DNA of 64,000 nucleotides from NCBI RefSeq assembly GCF_947492555.1, contig NZ_CANLNE010000003.1, positions 496,001 to 560,000 on the forward strand. The letters run 5' to 3'. A model generated the notes under the pieces. The model worked only from the letters and a program-made list of their open reading frames with translations. It searched no databases and was not told the origin of the DNA. This DNA is from an uncultured Roseobacter sp. GTDB lineage: Bacteria > Pseudomonadota > Alphaproteobacteria > Rhodobacterales > Rhodobacteraceae. Shown in pieces: positions 17,337 to 26,725 of the stretch. A program made the position numbers and the translations under genes. Numbering within the stretch: the stretch's first letter is position 1; each line of letters starts with the position of its first letter.

Positions 17337-17546
17337 ATGTTGAACAATATTGGTCTGCCGGGCCTGCTGTTGATTGCCGTGGTGGTGCTTGTGCTCTTTG
17401 GCCGCGGTAAAATCTCGAGCCTCATGGGCGAAGTGGGCAAGGGCATCACTTCGTTCAAGAAAGGCATCAGCGAAGGTCAGGATGAAATTGCCAAGGCCGA
17501 AGAGGCCAAGGACGTCACCCCCGAGACGGAAAAAGACAAGGTCTAA
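17337..17546 (+). CDS. tatA: Twin-arginine translocase subunit TatA
   Basis: This 69-residue protein forms the pore component of the Tat system, which exports folded proteins across the inner membrane. It has one N-terminal membrane helix ([16 protein letters not shown]) and the [16 protein letters not shown] amphipathic helix with an FKKG motif. An acidic tail follows. The ATG at 17337 follows GGGAGAAATG. It is the first gene of the tatABC operon, with 3 bases before tatB. Confidence 0.95.
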   Translation: MLNNIGLPGLLLIAVVVLVLFGRGKISSLMGEVGKGITSFKKGISEGQDEIAKAEEAKDVTPETEKDKV

Positions 17547-17549
17547 ACA

Positions 17550-18002
17550 ATGCTCGACATCGGCTGGACGGAGATGCTGGTCATCGGCATCGTCGCGCTC
17601 ATTGTTGTGGGTCCCAAGGATTTGCCGGTTCTGTTCCGCAAGCTGGGGCAGGCCGTGGGCAAGGCCAAGGGCATGGCGCGCGAGTTCAGCCGGGCCATGA
17701 ATGATGCCGCCGATGAGACCGGTATGAAGGACGTGGCCAAGGGGCTGAAAACGGCAACGAACCCGATCAATTCCGCGATGGATGGCGTGAAAAGCGCCGC
17801 TGCCGATCTGGGCAAGTTCGATCCTGACAGCGAAACCGGCAAGCTGGCGGCGCAACGGGCGGAAGACACCAAGAAAATTCAGGCCGCCACGGCGCGTGCC
17901 GCTGCCGACCGGAAGATGAAAGAAGCGCAGGAGGCGCAGGCCAGGGCCGCCGAGCTTGAGGCCGCGCGCGATGCCGAGCCACCTGCAAAGAGTGATACAT
18001 GA
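17550..18002 (+). CDS. tatB: Sec-independent protein translocase TatB
   Basis: This 150-residue protein, with TatC, recognises twin-arginine signal peptides. The N-terminal membrane helix ([23 protein letters not shown]) carries the Glu and the GPKDLP motif that distinguish TatB from TatA. An amphipathic helix and a long charged, Ala-rich coiled-coil-like tail follow. The stop overlaps the tatC start (ATGA), so translation of the two is coupled. Confidence 0.94.
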   Translation: MLDIGWTEMLVIGIVALIVVGPKDLPVLFRKLGQAVGKAKGMAREFSRAMNDAADETGMKDVAKGLKTATNPINSAMDGVKSAAADLGKFDPDSETGKLAAQRAEDTKKIQAATARAAADRKMKEAQEAQARAAELEAARDAEPPAKSDT

Positions 18003-18913
18003 GCGCATCTGACGACATTGACGAAAGCGCCGCCCCGCTGATCGAGCATCTGGCGGAGTTGCGCACACGGCTGATCCGCTCTGTGATCGCCTTCCTGATC
18101 GGCATCGTGCTGGTCTTCACGGTGGCCGAGCCGATTCTGCAGTTCCTGCTCGGCCCCATCGAGGAAACTCTGCGCGAATTGGGCGATCCGTCGCCCACCA
18201 TGCAGTACACCTCGCCGCAGGAATACCTCTTCACCCTGTTCCGCATCTCAATGGTCTTTGGCTTTGCGCTGGCCTTCCCGGTGATCGGGTTTCAGCTCTG
18301 GCGCTTTGTAGCGCCGGGCCTCTACAAAACGGAAAAGAACGCGTTTTTGCCCTTCCTGATCGCATCGCCCGTCATGTTCCTGTTGGGCGCATCCTTTGCG
18401 CATTTCGTTGTCACACCGCTGGCCATGGCCTTTTTCCTTGGCTTTGCGGATGTGCCCTCGATCATCGCGGACCTTATGGGGTCTGTCACTGGCGCGGATC
18501 AGGTCCCGGTTGTCGCAGGCGCTGCGCAGGAGGGTATTCGCATTACCTTCTTCGGGAAGGTGAACGAATCCCTTGATATCACGCTGAAATTCATCATGGC
18601 CTTTGGGCTTTGCTTTCAACTGCCGGTGCTTCTGACCCTGATGGGAAAGGCCGGGTTGGTGAACGCCGAGGGGCTTGGCAATGTCCGGAAATATGCTGTC
18701 GTGGCCATTCTCGTGCTGGCTGCCCTGGTCACGCCGCCCGATGTCATCACGCAGGGCATTCTCTTCACAGTGGTCTACGGGCTCTACGAGGTGTCTATTT
18801 TCCTTGTCCGGCGGGTGGAGACCAAGCGCGAAGCGAAGCTGCGCGAGGAAGGTGTCTGGTTCGAGGATGACGATGAAGAAGCAGATGACATCGCCGAGGA
18901 CCAGCTGAAGTGA
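17999..18913 (+). CDS. tatC: Sec-independent protein translocase TatC
   Basis: This 304-residue polytopic protein is the core signal-peptide receptor of the Tat system. It has an N-terminal [12 protein letters not shown] segment, six hydrophobic segments and a [20 protein letters not shown] cytoplasmic loop ([16 protein letters not shown]). An insert around residues 150-185 contains Gly and Asp-rich residues. A strongly acidic C-terminal tail ends the protein. The gene overlaps tatB by 4 bases and the following DUF815 gene by 4 bases. Confidence 0.96.
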   Translation: MSASDDIDESAAPLIEHLAELRTRLIRSVIAFLIGIVLVFTVAEPILQFLLGPIEETLRELGDPSPTMQYTSPQEYLFTLFRISMVFGFALAFPVIGFQLWRFVAPGLYKTEKNAFLPFLIASPVMFLLGASFAHFVVTPLAMAFFLGFADVPSIIADLMGSVTGADQVPVVAGAAQEGIRITFFGKVNESLDITLKFIMAFGLCFQLPVLLTLMGKAGLVNAEGLGNVRKYAVVAILVLAALVTPPDVITQGILFTVVYGLYEVSIFLVRRVETKREAKLREEGVWFEDDDEEADDIAEDQLK

Positions 18914-19755
18914 TCGACGATCCGATGGACCGCATCGCGGCGGCATTGGAGCGCATGGCGCCAGCGCCGCAACCCGCGCCTGATTTTTCCGTAGCATCAG
19001 CTTTTGTCTGGCACGTGGAGCCGGATCGTCTGGAACCGGTGCAGCGTGTCGCGCGGGTGGACTTGCCGTTGCTGGTTGGGGTGGATCGATCACGGGATAC
19101 CTTGCTGAAGAACACCGAACAATTTGCTCGCGGTTTGCCAGCGAACAACGCGCTGCTATGGGGCGCGCGGGGTATGGGAAAATCAAGCCTTGTGAAGGCA
19201 ATACACGGAAAAGTTCACGCGCAACATGAGGCTTTGCGCATCGTCGAATTGCAACGCGAAGATCTGCCCTCGGTTGGTCGCCTGCTGAACCTTCTGCGCG
19301 ATGCGCCCTATCGCTTTATCCTGTTTTGCGACGATCTGTCCTTTGGCCATGATGATGCACACTATAAGAGCCTGAAAGCGGTGCTTGACGGCGGTATCGA
19401 AGGGCGACCGGAGAATGTGGTGCTCTACGCGACATCGAACCGGCGTCACCTGATGCCACGCGACATGATCGAGAATGAACGCGGCAGTGCGATCAACCCC
19501 TCTGAAGCGGTCGAGGAAAAGGTATCGCTGTCAGATCGTTTCGGGCTGTGGCTGGGCTTTCATCCCTGTGACCAGGACCAGTATCTGGAAATGATCCGCG
19601 GCTATTGCGATGCCTATGGTGTCGAAATCTCGGATGCTGATCTGCGTGCGGAAGCCGTTGAATGGCAGGCCACACGTGGTGCGCGCTCGGGCCGCGTCGC
19701 CTGGCAGTATTTTACTGATTTGGCGGGCAGGCGGGGTGTGGTGCTGGCTGATTAA
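18910..19755 (+). CDS. DUF815-family AAA-type ATPase
   Basis: This 281-residue ATPase has Walker A GARGMGKSS (85-93) and a Walker B-like FILFCDDLSF around residue 137, followed by an ATSNRRHLMPRD sensor region. This is the pattern of the DUF815 family, whose function is not established. It starts with GTG inside the tatC stop (GTGA overlap), so it is translationally coupled to tatC. The coupling suggests, but does not prove, a link with Tat function. Its 3' end faces a Hint-domain gene on the other strand. Confidence 0.88.
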   Translation: MIDDPMDRIAAALERMAPAPQPAPDFSVASAFVWHVEPDRLEPVQRVARVDLPLLVGVDRSRDTLLKNTEQFARGLPANNALLWGARGMGKSSLVKAIHGKVHAQHEALRIVELQREDLPSVGRLLNLLRDAPYRFILFCDDLSFGHDDAHYKSLKAVLDGGIEGRPENVVLYATSNRRHLMPRDMIENERGSAINPSEAVEEKVSLSDRFGLWLGFHPCDQDQYLEMIRGYCDAYGVEISDADLRAEAVEWQATRGARSGRVAWQYFTDLAGRRGVVLAD

Positions 19756-19868
19756 CGGGCTGGACTAGGCGAACAACCTTGGCGCGGCGTCCAGAGCATC
19801 TCATTGCCGTTCGGTTGCGTTGCAAAGTGATGCAAAGCGATTTGCAGAATCCTCTGTCCTTGTTGCCG

Positions 19869-19908
19869 AGAAAAAACGATGCCGTGACCGTTTGTGCGTT
19901 TTTTCTCA
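19869..19908. terminator. A/T-arm inverted repeat between convergent genes
   Basis: GAGAAAAAACG (19869-19879) and CGTTTTTTCTC (19898-19908) form an 11-bp perfect stem with an 18-base loop. The site lies between the ends of the plus-strand DUF815 gene and the minus-strand Hint gene. Both flanks offer a T-tract inside the stem, so it could act as a bidirectional terminator. It is not a standard GC-rich hairpin. Confidence 0.45.
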
Positions 19909-19917
19909 AGGAATGGG

Positions 19918-20943
19918 TCATGAGAGAAGACACGCAGCCTCGAAACGGCGCAAGCAGCGCGCGGCCTTGGGTCCAAAGGACTGCAGGTCCGGGAAGAGTG
20001 TTTCGATTTCCATCCGCGCCGCAGGGTTCACGGTCTGCAGCGTCATGTCGCCGGGATAGAGGCTTTCCGACCACAATCCCGAGGCCTGCACCAGATGATG
20101 CGCATCAAAGAGGATGTGACAGTACGTCACGATACCCCCGGGGCGTCTGTAAACGCCTTCGTGTCCCAGAAGGTCGACAGCGCGTACCAGAACATCCGGC
20201 GCGCCATACAGCAGTTCCGCCCGCCAGTCTTCCAGCAGCAAGGCATGTTGTGGCGAGACAATCAGATCGCGATCGTTTCCTAAAACGCCTGCTGAAATGA
20301 CGATGGGCGCAAGATCGCCCACTGCGGGCACCATGGTCGCGCCCGCCCATCGCAGGGGCTGTGCGCCGGCATCCCGTGTCAACACCATGTCATCTGCCTT
20401 CAACGTCTCTACAGCCCGCGGCCCGAATGGTGTTTCGATCAGCGTTCCCGCCGCAAAACATACAACGGTAGCCCCGAGACCCAGATGCGGCGTGCTATTG
20501 TCATTCTCGACGATGCCAAGGACGTTCAGGTCGGTGTCTGCCGGGGGCATGCCGTCGGGAAAGACCAGGAAGTATCCGTTTTCCGCACCTGCCTGGATGG
20601 AATCGTCATTGTTCAGATCGACGTCGATGACAGCGACCCGCCACGTATCGGTACCGTCGGTCACTTCGAACGTATAGTCCCAGATCAGCTGGGTCTGTGT
20701 GCCGCCGATATCGGTTGTTTGCTCCCAGGTACCGCCAATCTGTTCCTGCGCCGAGACTTCTTCATTTGTCGGATCGCCATTGAATTGGGTGGCCCCGTCG
20801 TTTTCCTCGACAACGAAATAGGTGTCGGTGCCGGTATAGCGCCAGACGCCGCTGGGGGCGAAGCGATAGTCAATCGCCGCGCCACCAGTGGTTGATGACT
20901 GTGTGCCAAAAATGGCGAATGTATAGGCGTAGAAAACCGCCAT
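19918..20943 (-). CDS. Stand-alone Hint-domain protein
   Basis: This 341-residue protein has an N-terminal region of about 160 residues rich in Thr, Gly and Asp, with predicted beta strands and several acidic clusters. It is followed by a Hint domain starting with CFAAGTLIETPFGPRAVETL (Cys162) and the TRDAGAQPLRWAG block and SPQHALLL. The catalytic Cys is present, unlike in the Hint gene at 10647. I chose the start at 20943; an in-frame start at 21024 adds 27 residues without a clear signal. The function of such proteins in roseobacters is unknown. Confidence 0.82.
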   Translation of the reverse strand: MAVFYAYTFAIFGTQSSTTGGAAIDYRFAPSGVWRYTGTDTYFVVEENDGATQFNGDPTNEEVSAQEQIGGTWEQTTDIGGTQTQLIWDYTFEVTDGTDTWRVAVIDVDLNNDDSIQAGAENGYFLVFPDGMPPADTDLNVLGIVENDNSTPHLGLGATVVCFAAGTLIETPFGPRAVETLKADDMVLTRDAGAQPLRWAGATMVPAVGDLAPIVISAGVLGNDRDLIVSPQHALLLEDWRAELLYGAPDVLVRAVDLLGHEGVYRRPGGIVTYCHILFDAHHLVQASGLWSESLYPGDMTLQTVNPAARMEIETLFPDLQSFGPKAARCLRRFEAACLLS

Positions 20944-21099
20944 AGGTGCCGTCCAATGGTTGAAAACCTGTTGGATTGTTTCTGACGGTGAAACGCGGCA
21001 GCAGAATGGCCCGTGATCCGGCATTGGGGCAGGATCAGGGCATTTCCCGGGTTATTTCAGTGCGTTAACACTTTTAGATTGATTTGACCGACGCGCCTA

Positions 21100-22293
21100 T
21101 CACTGCAGGTAGGGCATCGGATCGACACTGTCGAAGCCTTTGCGCACCTCAAAATGCACATAGGCATCGCTGCCGCTGCGCAGTTTTGCAATGGGCTGAC
21201 CGCGTTTGACCTTGGTGCCTTTTTCCACGGAAACATCTGTCACATTTGCATAGACGGTCAGCAACTCAGGGTCGTGCCGGACAACAATGATAGGAATGCC
21301 ATCGGCGCTTTTCGTGATCGCAGCCACCGTACCTGCATCCGCCGCGTTGACGGGGGCGCCGGCGTCGGCCTTGATGTTGATGCCTTCGTTCTTGCCCTTG
21401 GCGTATTCGCGGATGATCGAACCGGTAACGGGGAACACCATACGCGCGTCCGAAGAGGTTTGGGTCTGTTCGCCCACATCCACCGGCGGTGGGGCCGCGA
21501 CAGTCTTCTGAGGCTCGGCCTCGGGCAAAGGCTTCACAGCACTGGGCGGGGTCGGCGTGGGAGAGCCTGCGCCGGGCTTGGTGACAGTGGCGGCAACCGG
21601 GGCCGCCTGCTTTGCAACCGGGATCAGGAGGTACTGCCCCTCACGAATGGCAAAATCTGAGCCCAGCCCGTTCCATTCAGCCAGCGATTTGACCGGTACC
21701 TGGTAGAGGCGCGCGATGGTATAGGCGGTTTCGCCACGTTCAACCTTGTGACGCGTGGGTTCATCACCGGTTTGTGGTTTTGGCGTTGCTGCCGCTGTTG
21801 CGGGGGGAAGGGCAGCCGTTTGCACGCCCTGACCTTCTGGCGTCCGGTTGATCGCGTCGCCGGCCAGCGTACCGATATCAACACTGCCGGACTGGATCGG
21901 GCCGGTTCCCACGGCGCCCGTTGCGGGAGAGGGTTCAGCCACGCGTTTCGGCAAGGCAATCACCTCGCCCTTTCGCAGCGGCACATCGGCCTCGATCCCG
22001 TTGAAACGCGCCAGCTCAGGCGTGCTGACACCCAGTCGCGATGCGATGCTCTGGATTGTGTCGCCGCGTTCGGCCACGGCCACTTGATAGTTCGGGTAAG
22101 AGATAACGCCCCGGTCATCGGGCTGTGGTCGCTCGGCCGTTGCGGCGCCGGTTGCGGCGCTTGCGGTACTGAAGCCCCCAAGCCCGCCCCGCAGATCGAA
22201 GTCCAGCGGATCGGTACAGGCGGTCAGTGCCACCAGTGACGTTACGGTCATCAGCGAAAGGCGCGCTCGGCTGCGCGAAATCCTAAGGGTCAT
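21100..22293 (-). CDS. NlpD-like LysM/LytM-domain lipoprotein
   Basis: This 397-residue protein starts with a lipoprotein signal with lipobox LTAC (Cys26). It then has two LysM peptidoglycan-binding modules (near residues 65-110 and 180-225), a Pro/Ala-rich linker and a C-terminal LytM (M23) domain. The zinc ligands of active M23 enzymes are missing: HxGxD reads NEGIN, the YAH motif reads YANV, and the first His of HxH is replaced in YVHFEVR. This resembles E. coli NlpD and EnvC, which activate cell-division amidases without cutting peptidoglycan. It lies downstream of surE-pcm on the same strand. Confidence 0.9.
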   Translation of the reverse strand: MTLRISRSRARLSLMTVTSLVALTACTDPLDFDLRGGLGGFSTASAATGAATAERPQPDDRGVISYPNYQVAVAERGDTIQSIASRLGVSTPELARFNGIEADVPLRKGEVIALPKRVAEPSPATGAVGTGPIQSGSVDIGTLAGDAINRTPEGQGVQTAALPPATAAATPKPQTGDEPTRHKVERGETAYTIARLYQVPVKSLAEWNGLGSDFAIREGQYLLIPVAKQAAPVAATVTKPGAGSPTPTPPSAVKPLPEAEPQKTVAAPPPVDVGEQTQTSSDARMVFPVTGSIIREYAKGKNEGINIKADAGAPVNAADAGTVAAITKSADGIPIIVVRHDPELLTVYANVTDVSVEKGTKVKRGQPIAKLRSGSDAYVHFEVRKGFDSVDPMPYLQ

Positions 22294-22362
22294 CTGCTTG
22301 TCCTCAATCGGGCCACGGCCACGCATTGGTTGGTCCAACACTTTATACCCCTTTATAGCAGC

Positions 22363-23007
22363 TTATGCGTCCTTTCCCAAGCCTTCGAGTAAAGGCACGA
22401 AGCGAACCTGACGCAATTCTTCGTAATCAATGCCTTCCGCCGTCTTGCGCACGATGATGAGGTGCTGCACGGCATCGGATTGTCCGACCGGCACCACCAT
22501 GATGCCGCCGACCTTGAGCTGCTCCATCAGGGTGCCGGGCGGGTCCTCGGCCGCTGCGGTCACGATGATCCGGTCAAAAGGGGCCTGATCGGGAATGCCG
22601 AAACTGCCGTCCGCGGTGATCGCGGTGATGTTGGTGAGCCCCATGTCGTCAAAAAGGTCGCGGGCCTCGCGCACCAGGCGGCTGTGCCTGTCGATGGTGT
22701 AGACGCGCCGGGCCAGTTTGCTGAGGATGGCGGCCTGGTAGCCCGAGCCCGTGCCAACCTCGAGCACTTTGTCGCGTGGGCTGACGTGCAGTGCCTGCGT
22801 CATCAATCCTACAACCGAGGGCTGGCTGATGGTCTGGCCACAGGCGATGGGCAGTGGCATGTCCTCATAGGCGCGCCCCGAAAAGATGCCCCGGATGAAG
22901 GGTCCGCGATCAATCGCCTCCATTGCGGAAAGCACGCGTTTGTCTGTCACCCCCTTGGAGCGGAGGGCGTAGAGAAACTGCATTTTGCGTTCCGCGTCCT
23001 CGCTCAT
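22363..23007 (-). CDS. pcm: Protein-L-isoaspartate O-methyltransferase
   Basis: This 214-residue SAM-dependent enzyme methylates isoaspartyl residues in damaged proteins so that they can return to aspartate. The SAM-binding motif [18 protein letters not shown] is near residue 80, preceded by the family signature [15 protein letters not shown], and DRIIVTAAA follows. The start overlaps the surE stop (ATGA). The order surE-pcm-nlpD matches the stationary-phase cluster known from many Proteobacteria. Confidence 0.96.
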   Translation of the reverse strand: MSEDAERKMQFLYALRSKGVTDKRVLSAMEAIDRGPFIRGIFSGRAYEDMPLPIACGQTISQPSVVGLMTQALHVSPRDKVLEVGTGSGYQAAILSKLARRVYTIDRHSRLVREARDLFDDMGLTNITAITADGSFGIPDQAPFDRIIVTAAAEDPPGTLMEQLKVGGIMVVPVGQSDAVQHLIIVRKTAEGIDYEELRQVRFVPLLEGLGKDA

Positions 23008-23789
23008 GTGGCGATGCCCGAGAGCTGATCCATCATGTCGTGGGCCGTGAGATCCGCGCGCATTGGTGTCACGGAGACGTAGCCATCGAGGTTGTCGGCA
23101 GCGTCCGAACCGGGGGCTGTGGCGATCTGCTGATTGCCGCCCCTGATCCAGAGGAAGCGGCGGCCTGAGGGAGAGAGATGCGGCTCGGTTGAAAACCCCG
23201 TGCCCGGGCGCATGCCTTGGGTGGAAAGCCGGATGCCCTTGACGTCCGCGCCGGTCACCGGCGGGAAATTCACGTTGTAGAAAAGCCGGTAGCCGCCGTT
23301 TTCTTCTGGCGTGCGGGCCAGAATACGCCGGACCACCTCGGCACCATGCTGCGCTGCCGCCTCGAAAGGGTTGTCCGTCTTGGCGTTGCCGGGTCCGTAG
23401 TATTGCGACAGGGCAATCGCCGGAAGGCCTTGCAAGGCCGCCTCCATTGCACCGCCAATGGTCCCGGAATAGAGCGTGTTTTCGGCGGAGTTGTTGCCCC
23501 GGTTCACGCCAGACAGCACCAGATCGGGGGGCGTGTCTTTCATCACGTCATGCAAACCGGCAAGCACGCAATCGGCGGGTGAGCCTTCGGCGGCAAAGCG
23601 GCGTGGGCCAAATTCGCTGATCATCATCGGATGGGTGTAGCTGATGCAATGGCCAACGCCCGATTGCTCAAAGGCGGGGGCGACCGTCCAGACCTCGCCG
23701 CCGTCGCCGGCAAGTTCGGTCGCAATGGCGTGAAGCACCTCTAAACCGGGGGCGTTGATACCGTCGTCATTTGTGATGAGAATGCGCAT
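23004..23789 (-). CDS. surE: 5'/3'-nucleotidase SurE
   Basis: This 261-residue metal-dependent phosphatase hydrolyses nucleoside monophosphates and is linked to stationary-phase survival. The N-terminal [10 protein letters not shown] (Asp8, Asp9) provides metal ligands. [20 protein letters not shown] is the family signature loop. I start it at 23789, where the conserved motif begins; a longer frame at 23837 has no family support. Its end is coupled with pcm. Confidence 0.96.
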   Translation of the reverse strand: MRILITNDDGINAPGLEVLHAIATELAGDGGEVWTVAPAFEQSGVGHCISYTHPMMISEFGPRRFAAEGSPADCVLAGLHDVMKDTPPDLVLSGVNRGNNSAENTLYSGTIGGAMEAALQGLPAIALSQYYGPGNAKTDNPFEAAAQHGAEVVRRILARTPEENGGYRLFYNVNFPPVTGADVKGIRLSTQGMRPGTGFSTEPHLSPSGRRFLWIRGGNQQIATAPGSDAADNLDGYVSVTPMRADLTAHDMMDQLSGIAT

Positions 23790-23844
23790 GAATGGGTCCC
23801 TTTGCGCCTTGATAGGCGAGGGGTGTGCAGGCGGCAAGGGTGGG

Positions 23845-23880
23845 TGCCTCCGGCGGGCATATTTATAGTGCCGATGAAAC
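23845..23880 (-). repeat. Copy 2 of a dispersed gene-3'-end element
   Basis: Read on the minus strand, this copy starts with GTTTCATCGGC, has an AAATATGCCC core and ends with GCCGGAGGC. It overlaps the last codons and stop of the SDR gene ending at 23863 and lies upstream of surE. It resembles the copies at 7180, 36180 and 40499 in order and orientation relative to the gene it follows. Confidence 0.55.
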
Positions 23881-24516
23881 CTGTATCTCTGCCAGAAGTC
23901 GTTTCGCCTGCCCGGCGGGATCGTTCAGAGGCGCGCGGTCTTCGCCCGGAAAGAAGCGGGCGCGGGTGGCCGTAGGCATCGGTTCCGGTGTCAGGATGTG
24001 AACCCTGGGGCCGGTTTTGATGGTTTCGGCCTGCCAGCTTTTGGCGAGGGTGATTTGCGCGGATTTGGTGGCGCCGTAGCTGCCGAAGAATTTTGCGCCT
24101 GCGTTTGGATCATCGAAGAATGCCGCCTGCCCGTTTTGGCCCAGCAGAGGGGCAACATAGCTGATCAGCGTGGCGGTGGCGGTGACATTGCAGGCGGTGG
24201 ATTTGGCGAAATCCTCGGCATCAATATGATCAGCGGGTGCCAAAGGGGCCGCGTGGATGGCGGTGTGCAGCCATAGATCCAGGCTGCCCCAGCGGTCGAA
24301 GATGCCCCGGCAGAGCGTCGCCATGGCGTCGGCATTGGTGACATCCATCGGGGCCAGCGTGGCGCTGCCGCCCTTGGCGCTGATCCGGTCGTCCAGCTCT
24401 TCCAGTGCACCGGTGGTTTTGGCCACGGCGATGATGTGATGGGTTGGGCAGAGGGCTTCGGCGAGGGCGGCACCAAGGCCACGGGACGCGCCGGTGATAA
24501 GGGCTGTTTTTGTCAT
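23863..24516 (-). CDS. SDR-family oxidoreductase downstream of purF
   Basis: This 217-residue short-chain dehydrogenase has the TGASRGLG cofactor motif (residues 8-15) and an intact YGATK catalytic motif, so it should be active with NAD(P). The closest role is unknown. It follows the PD-(D/E)XK gene and purF on the same strand, and a dispersed element overlaps its 3' end. Its last residues (VSSAL) lie within this element. Confidence 0.85.
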   Translation of the reverse strand: MTKTALITGASRGLGAALAEALCPTHHIIAVAKTTGALEELDDRISAKGGSATLAPMDVTNADAMATLCRGIFDRWGSLDLWLHTAIHAAPLAPADHIDAEDFAKSTACNVTATATLISYVAPLLGQNGQAAFFDDPNAGAKFFGSYGATKSAQITLAKSWQAETIKTGPRVHILTPEPMPTATRARFFPGEDRAPLNDPAGQAKRLLAEIQVSSAL

Positions 24517-24555
24517 GGCGCCGGTGTGTGGCTTGTGGCCGGAAAGGTCAAGTGA

Positions 24556-25080
24556 CTAGTGGGTGTCCGCCAATTGTCCCCAGTTCTCAATGAACGGATC
24601 AAGCCAGCCGTCCGGATAGGGATTTTGGTCAGCGCCGAACACTCTCTCGTAGTCCGGCAGAAAGCGGCGCATGGTGCTGTCTTTGCGTTGCTGGCCTTTC
24701 GCGCCTGGCGTTGCAAGCCATGTCGCGTGCGAAAGACGCACCGCGTCAGCGACGGTCCCACTGGGGACAATCCAGACCTTGCAGGCCTTTGCGCTGGTGG
24801 AGACGAAGTCGACGAAGCAGTAGTAAAGTGTTGGGCTGACGATGTTCTCATGCTTGGCACTCATGTGCCAGCCGCGATCTGCGCCGTGACCTCGTCTTGT
24901 TTTCACCTGAATGCCGGTTTGGAAGCGGCCATCTTCGGTTGAGACGACGATGTCGAGATTTGGCGCTCCTTCCGGTGCGAGCGCTGCGATATAGCCGCGC
25001 CGTAACAGGCAGGACATCACGTAGTGTTCGCCCGCCGCACCCATCAGCGGCGTCGCGATGCGGCTGCGCGACGGGCTCAC
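24556..25080 (-). CDS. PD-(D/E)XK nuclease-fold protein coupled to purF
   Basis: This 174-residue protein has the layout of a PD-(D/E)XK nuclease core: GAAGEHYV with Glu18, NLDIVV with Asp43 and IQVKTRRG with Gln58 and Lys60. After residue 75 a variable part follows with several Trp and Tyr residues and a PDYERVFGADQNPYPDGW tail. It starts with GTG inside the purF stop (GTGA), so translation is probably coupled. The family is suggested by motif spacing only. A DNA- or RNA-cleaving role is inference, as is its being an inserted gene between purF and the SDR. Confidence 0.7.
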   Translation of the reverse strand: MSPSRSRIATPLMGAAGEHYVMSCLLRRGYIAALAPEGAPNLDIVVSTEDGRFQTGIQVKTRRGHGADRGWHMSAKHENIVSPTLYYCFVDFVSTSAKACKVWIVPSGTVADAVRLSHATWLATPGAKGQQRKDSTMRRFLPDYERVFGADQNPYPDGWLDPFIENWGQLADTH

Positions 25081-26558
25081 TCCGCCGCTTTCATCTCGAA
25101 GCCGCTTTCGATCTGGTCGGCGGGCTCGACGGGGTATTCACCGGAGAAACAGGCGTCACAGTACTGTGGCTGCATGCAGTTGCGCCCATCCGCTTCGCCC
25201 ACGGCGCGGTAGAGACCATCCAGCGAGATGAACTTGAGGCTGTCCACCTGCAGATGGTCGCGCATTTCCTCTTCGGACATGGTCGCGGCCAGCAGTTTTT
25301 CGCGCTGGGGCGTATCGACCCCGTAGAAACACGGCCAGGCGGTGGGGGGCGATGCGATGCGGAAATGCACTTCCTTAGCGCCTGCATCCAGGATCATCTC
25401 CTTGATCTTGCGGCTGGTGGTGCCGCGCACCACGCTGTCGTCCACCAGAATGACCCGCTTGCCCTTGATCAGCGCGCGATTGACGTTGAGCTTCAGCCGT
25501 ACGCCCATGTTGCGGATCTGCTCGGTGGGCTCGATGAAGGTGCGGCCCATGTATTGGTTGCGGATGATGCCCATGGCGTAGGGGATGCCCGAGGCCAGCG
25601 AATAGCCGATGGCCGCCGGGGTGCCGCTGTCCGGTACGGGGCAGACCAGATCCGCCTCGACGGGGGATTCTTTGGCCAGCTCGCGCCCGATGGCCTCGCG
25701 CGTTTCATAGACGGAGCGGCCCCCGAGGATGCTGTCAGGACGGCTGAAATACACATGTTCAAAGATGCAGAAGCGTGGTTTTTGCGGACGGAAGGGGAAG
25801 TGCGATTCCACGCCGTTGGCGGTGATCACCACCATCTCGCCCGGCTCGATCTCGCGGATGAATTCGCCGCCGATGATGTCCAGCGCGCAGGTCTCGGAAC
25901 TGAGCGCCCAGCCATCGCCGACCTTGCCCAGCACCAGCGGGCGCACGCCCAGCGGGTCGCGCACGCCAATCAGTTTGGTGCGGGTCATGGCGACCACGGA
26001 GAAGGCGCCTTCGACCCGGCGCAGCGCGTCTTCCATGCGTTCGGGGATGGTGCGTTGCAAGCTTCGCGCCATCAGGTGGATAATGCATTCACTGTCTGAA
26101 GACGACTGGAAGATCGAGCCGCGCTCGATCAGCTCACGCCGCAGGGCGTTGGCATTGGTGATGTTGCCGTTGTGCGCAATCGCCGCCCCGCCCATGGCAA
26201 ATTCGCCAAAGAAGGGTTGCACGTCGCGGATCGCCGTCTGGCCTTTGGAGCCGGTGGTGGAATAGCGCACATGGCCGATGGCCAGCGGGCCGGGCAGGGT
26301 CTCCATCACCTTCTGCGAGGTGAAATTGTCGCGCACGTAGCCAAAGCGCCGGGCGGATTGGAAGCCGTGTTCCGGGTGATGGCTGACGATGCCGCCGGCC
26401 TCCTGCCCGCGATGCTGCAGGGCGTGCAGGCCGAGGGCCACGAAATTCGCGGCATCCCCAACGCCGATGACCCCGAAAACCCCGCATTCCTCCTTGAGCT
26501 TGTCGTCCTCATCCGCGTCGCGCAGAAAGGAGGTGTCAAAAGGATGTGCGGGAGGCAT
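25077..26558 (-). CDS. purF: Amidophosphoribosyltransferase
   Basis: This 493-residue enzyme catalyses the first committed step of purine synthesis, making phosphoribosylamine from PRPP and glutamine. The N-terminal glutaminase begins at Cys25 (EECGVFGV), which would be exposed after removal of a 24-residue propeptide. The PRPP motif VILVDDSVVRGTTS is in the C-terminal transferase domain. I chose the ATG at 26558; a TTG at 26570 is also in frame. It lies downstream of cvpA on the same strand, a classic association. Confidence 0.96.
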   Translation of the reverse strand: MPPAHPFDTSFLRDADEDDKLKEECGVFGVIGVGDAANFVALGLHALQHRGQEAGGIVSHHPEHGFQSARRFGYVRDNFTSQKVMETLPGPLAIGHVRYSTTGSKGQTAIRDVQPFFGEFAMGGAAIAHNGNITNANALRRELIERGSIFQSSSDSECIIHLMARSLQRTIPERMEDALRRVEGAFSVVAMTRTKLIGVRDPLGVRPLVLGKVGDGWALSSETCALDIIGGEFIREIEPGEMVVITANGVESHFPFRPQKPRFCIFEHVYFSRPDSILGGRSVYETREAIGRELAKESPVEADLVCPVPDSGTPAAIGYSLASGIPYAMGIIRNQYMGRTFIEPTEQIRNMGVRLKLNVNRALIKGKRVILVDDSVVRGTTSRKIKEMILDAGAKEVHFRIASPPTAWPCFYGVDTPQREKLLAATMSEEEMRDHLQVDSLKFISLDGLYRAVGEADGRNCMQPQYCDACFSGEYPVEPADQIESGFEMKAAE

Positions 26559-26725
26559 GATCTTGGACAACGGGGCAGCTCCGAATCCGGTAAGAGGCGT
26601 CGCCCCGTATGTAGGGCGTCAGGCGGCCGCTGTCACGAAACTATCATGATCTCACGCGGAATTGTCGCCTCGCGGCAACGGTGGCAACACGTCTTGCGGG
26701 AAACCTGCGGCTCTCCGCGGAAAAA

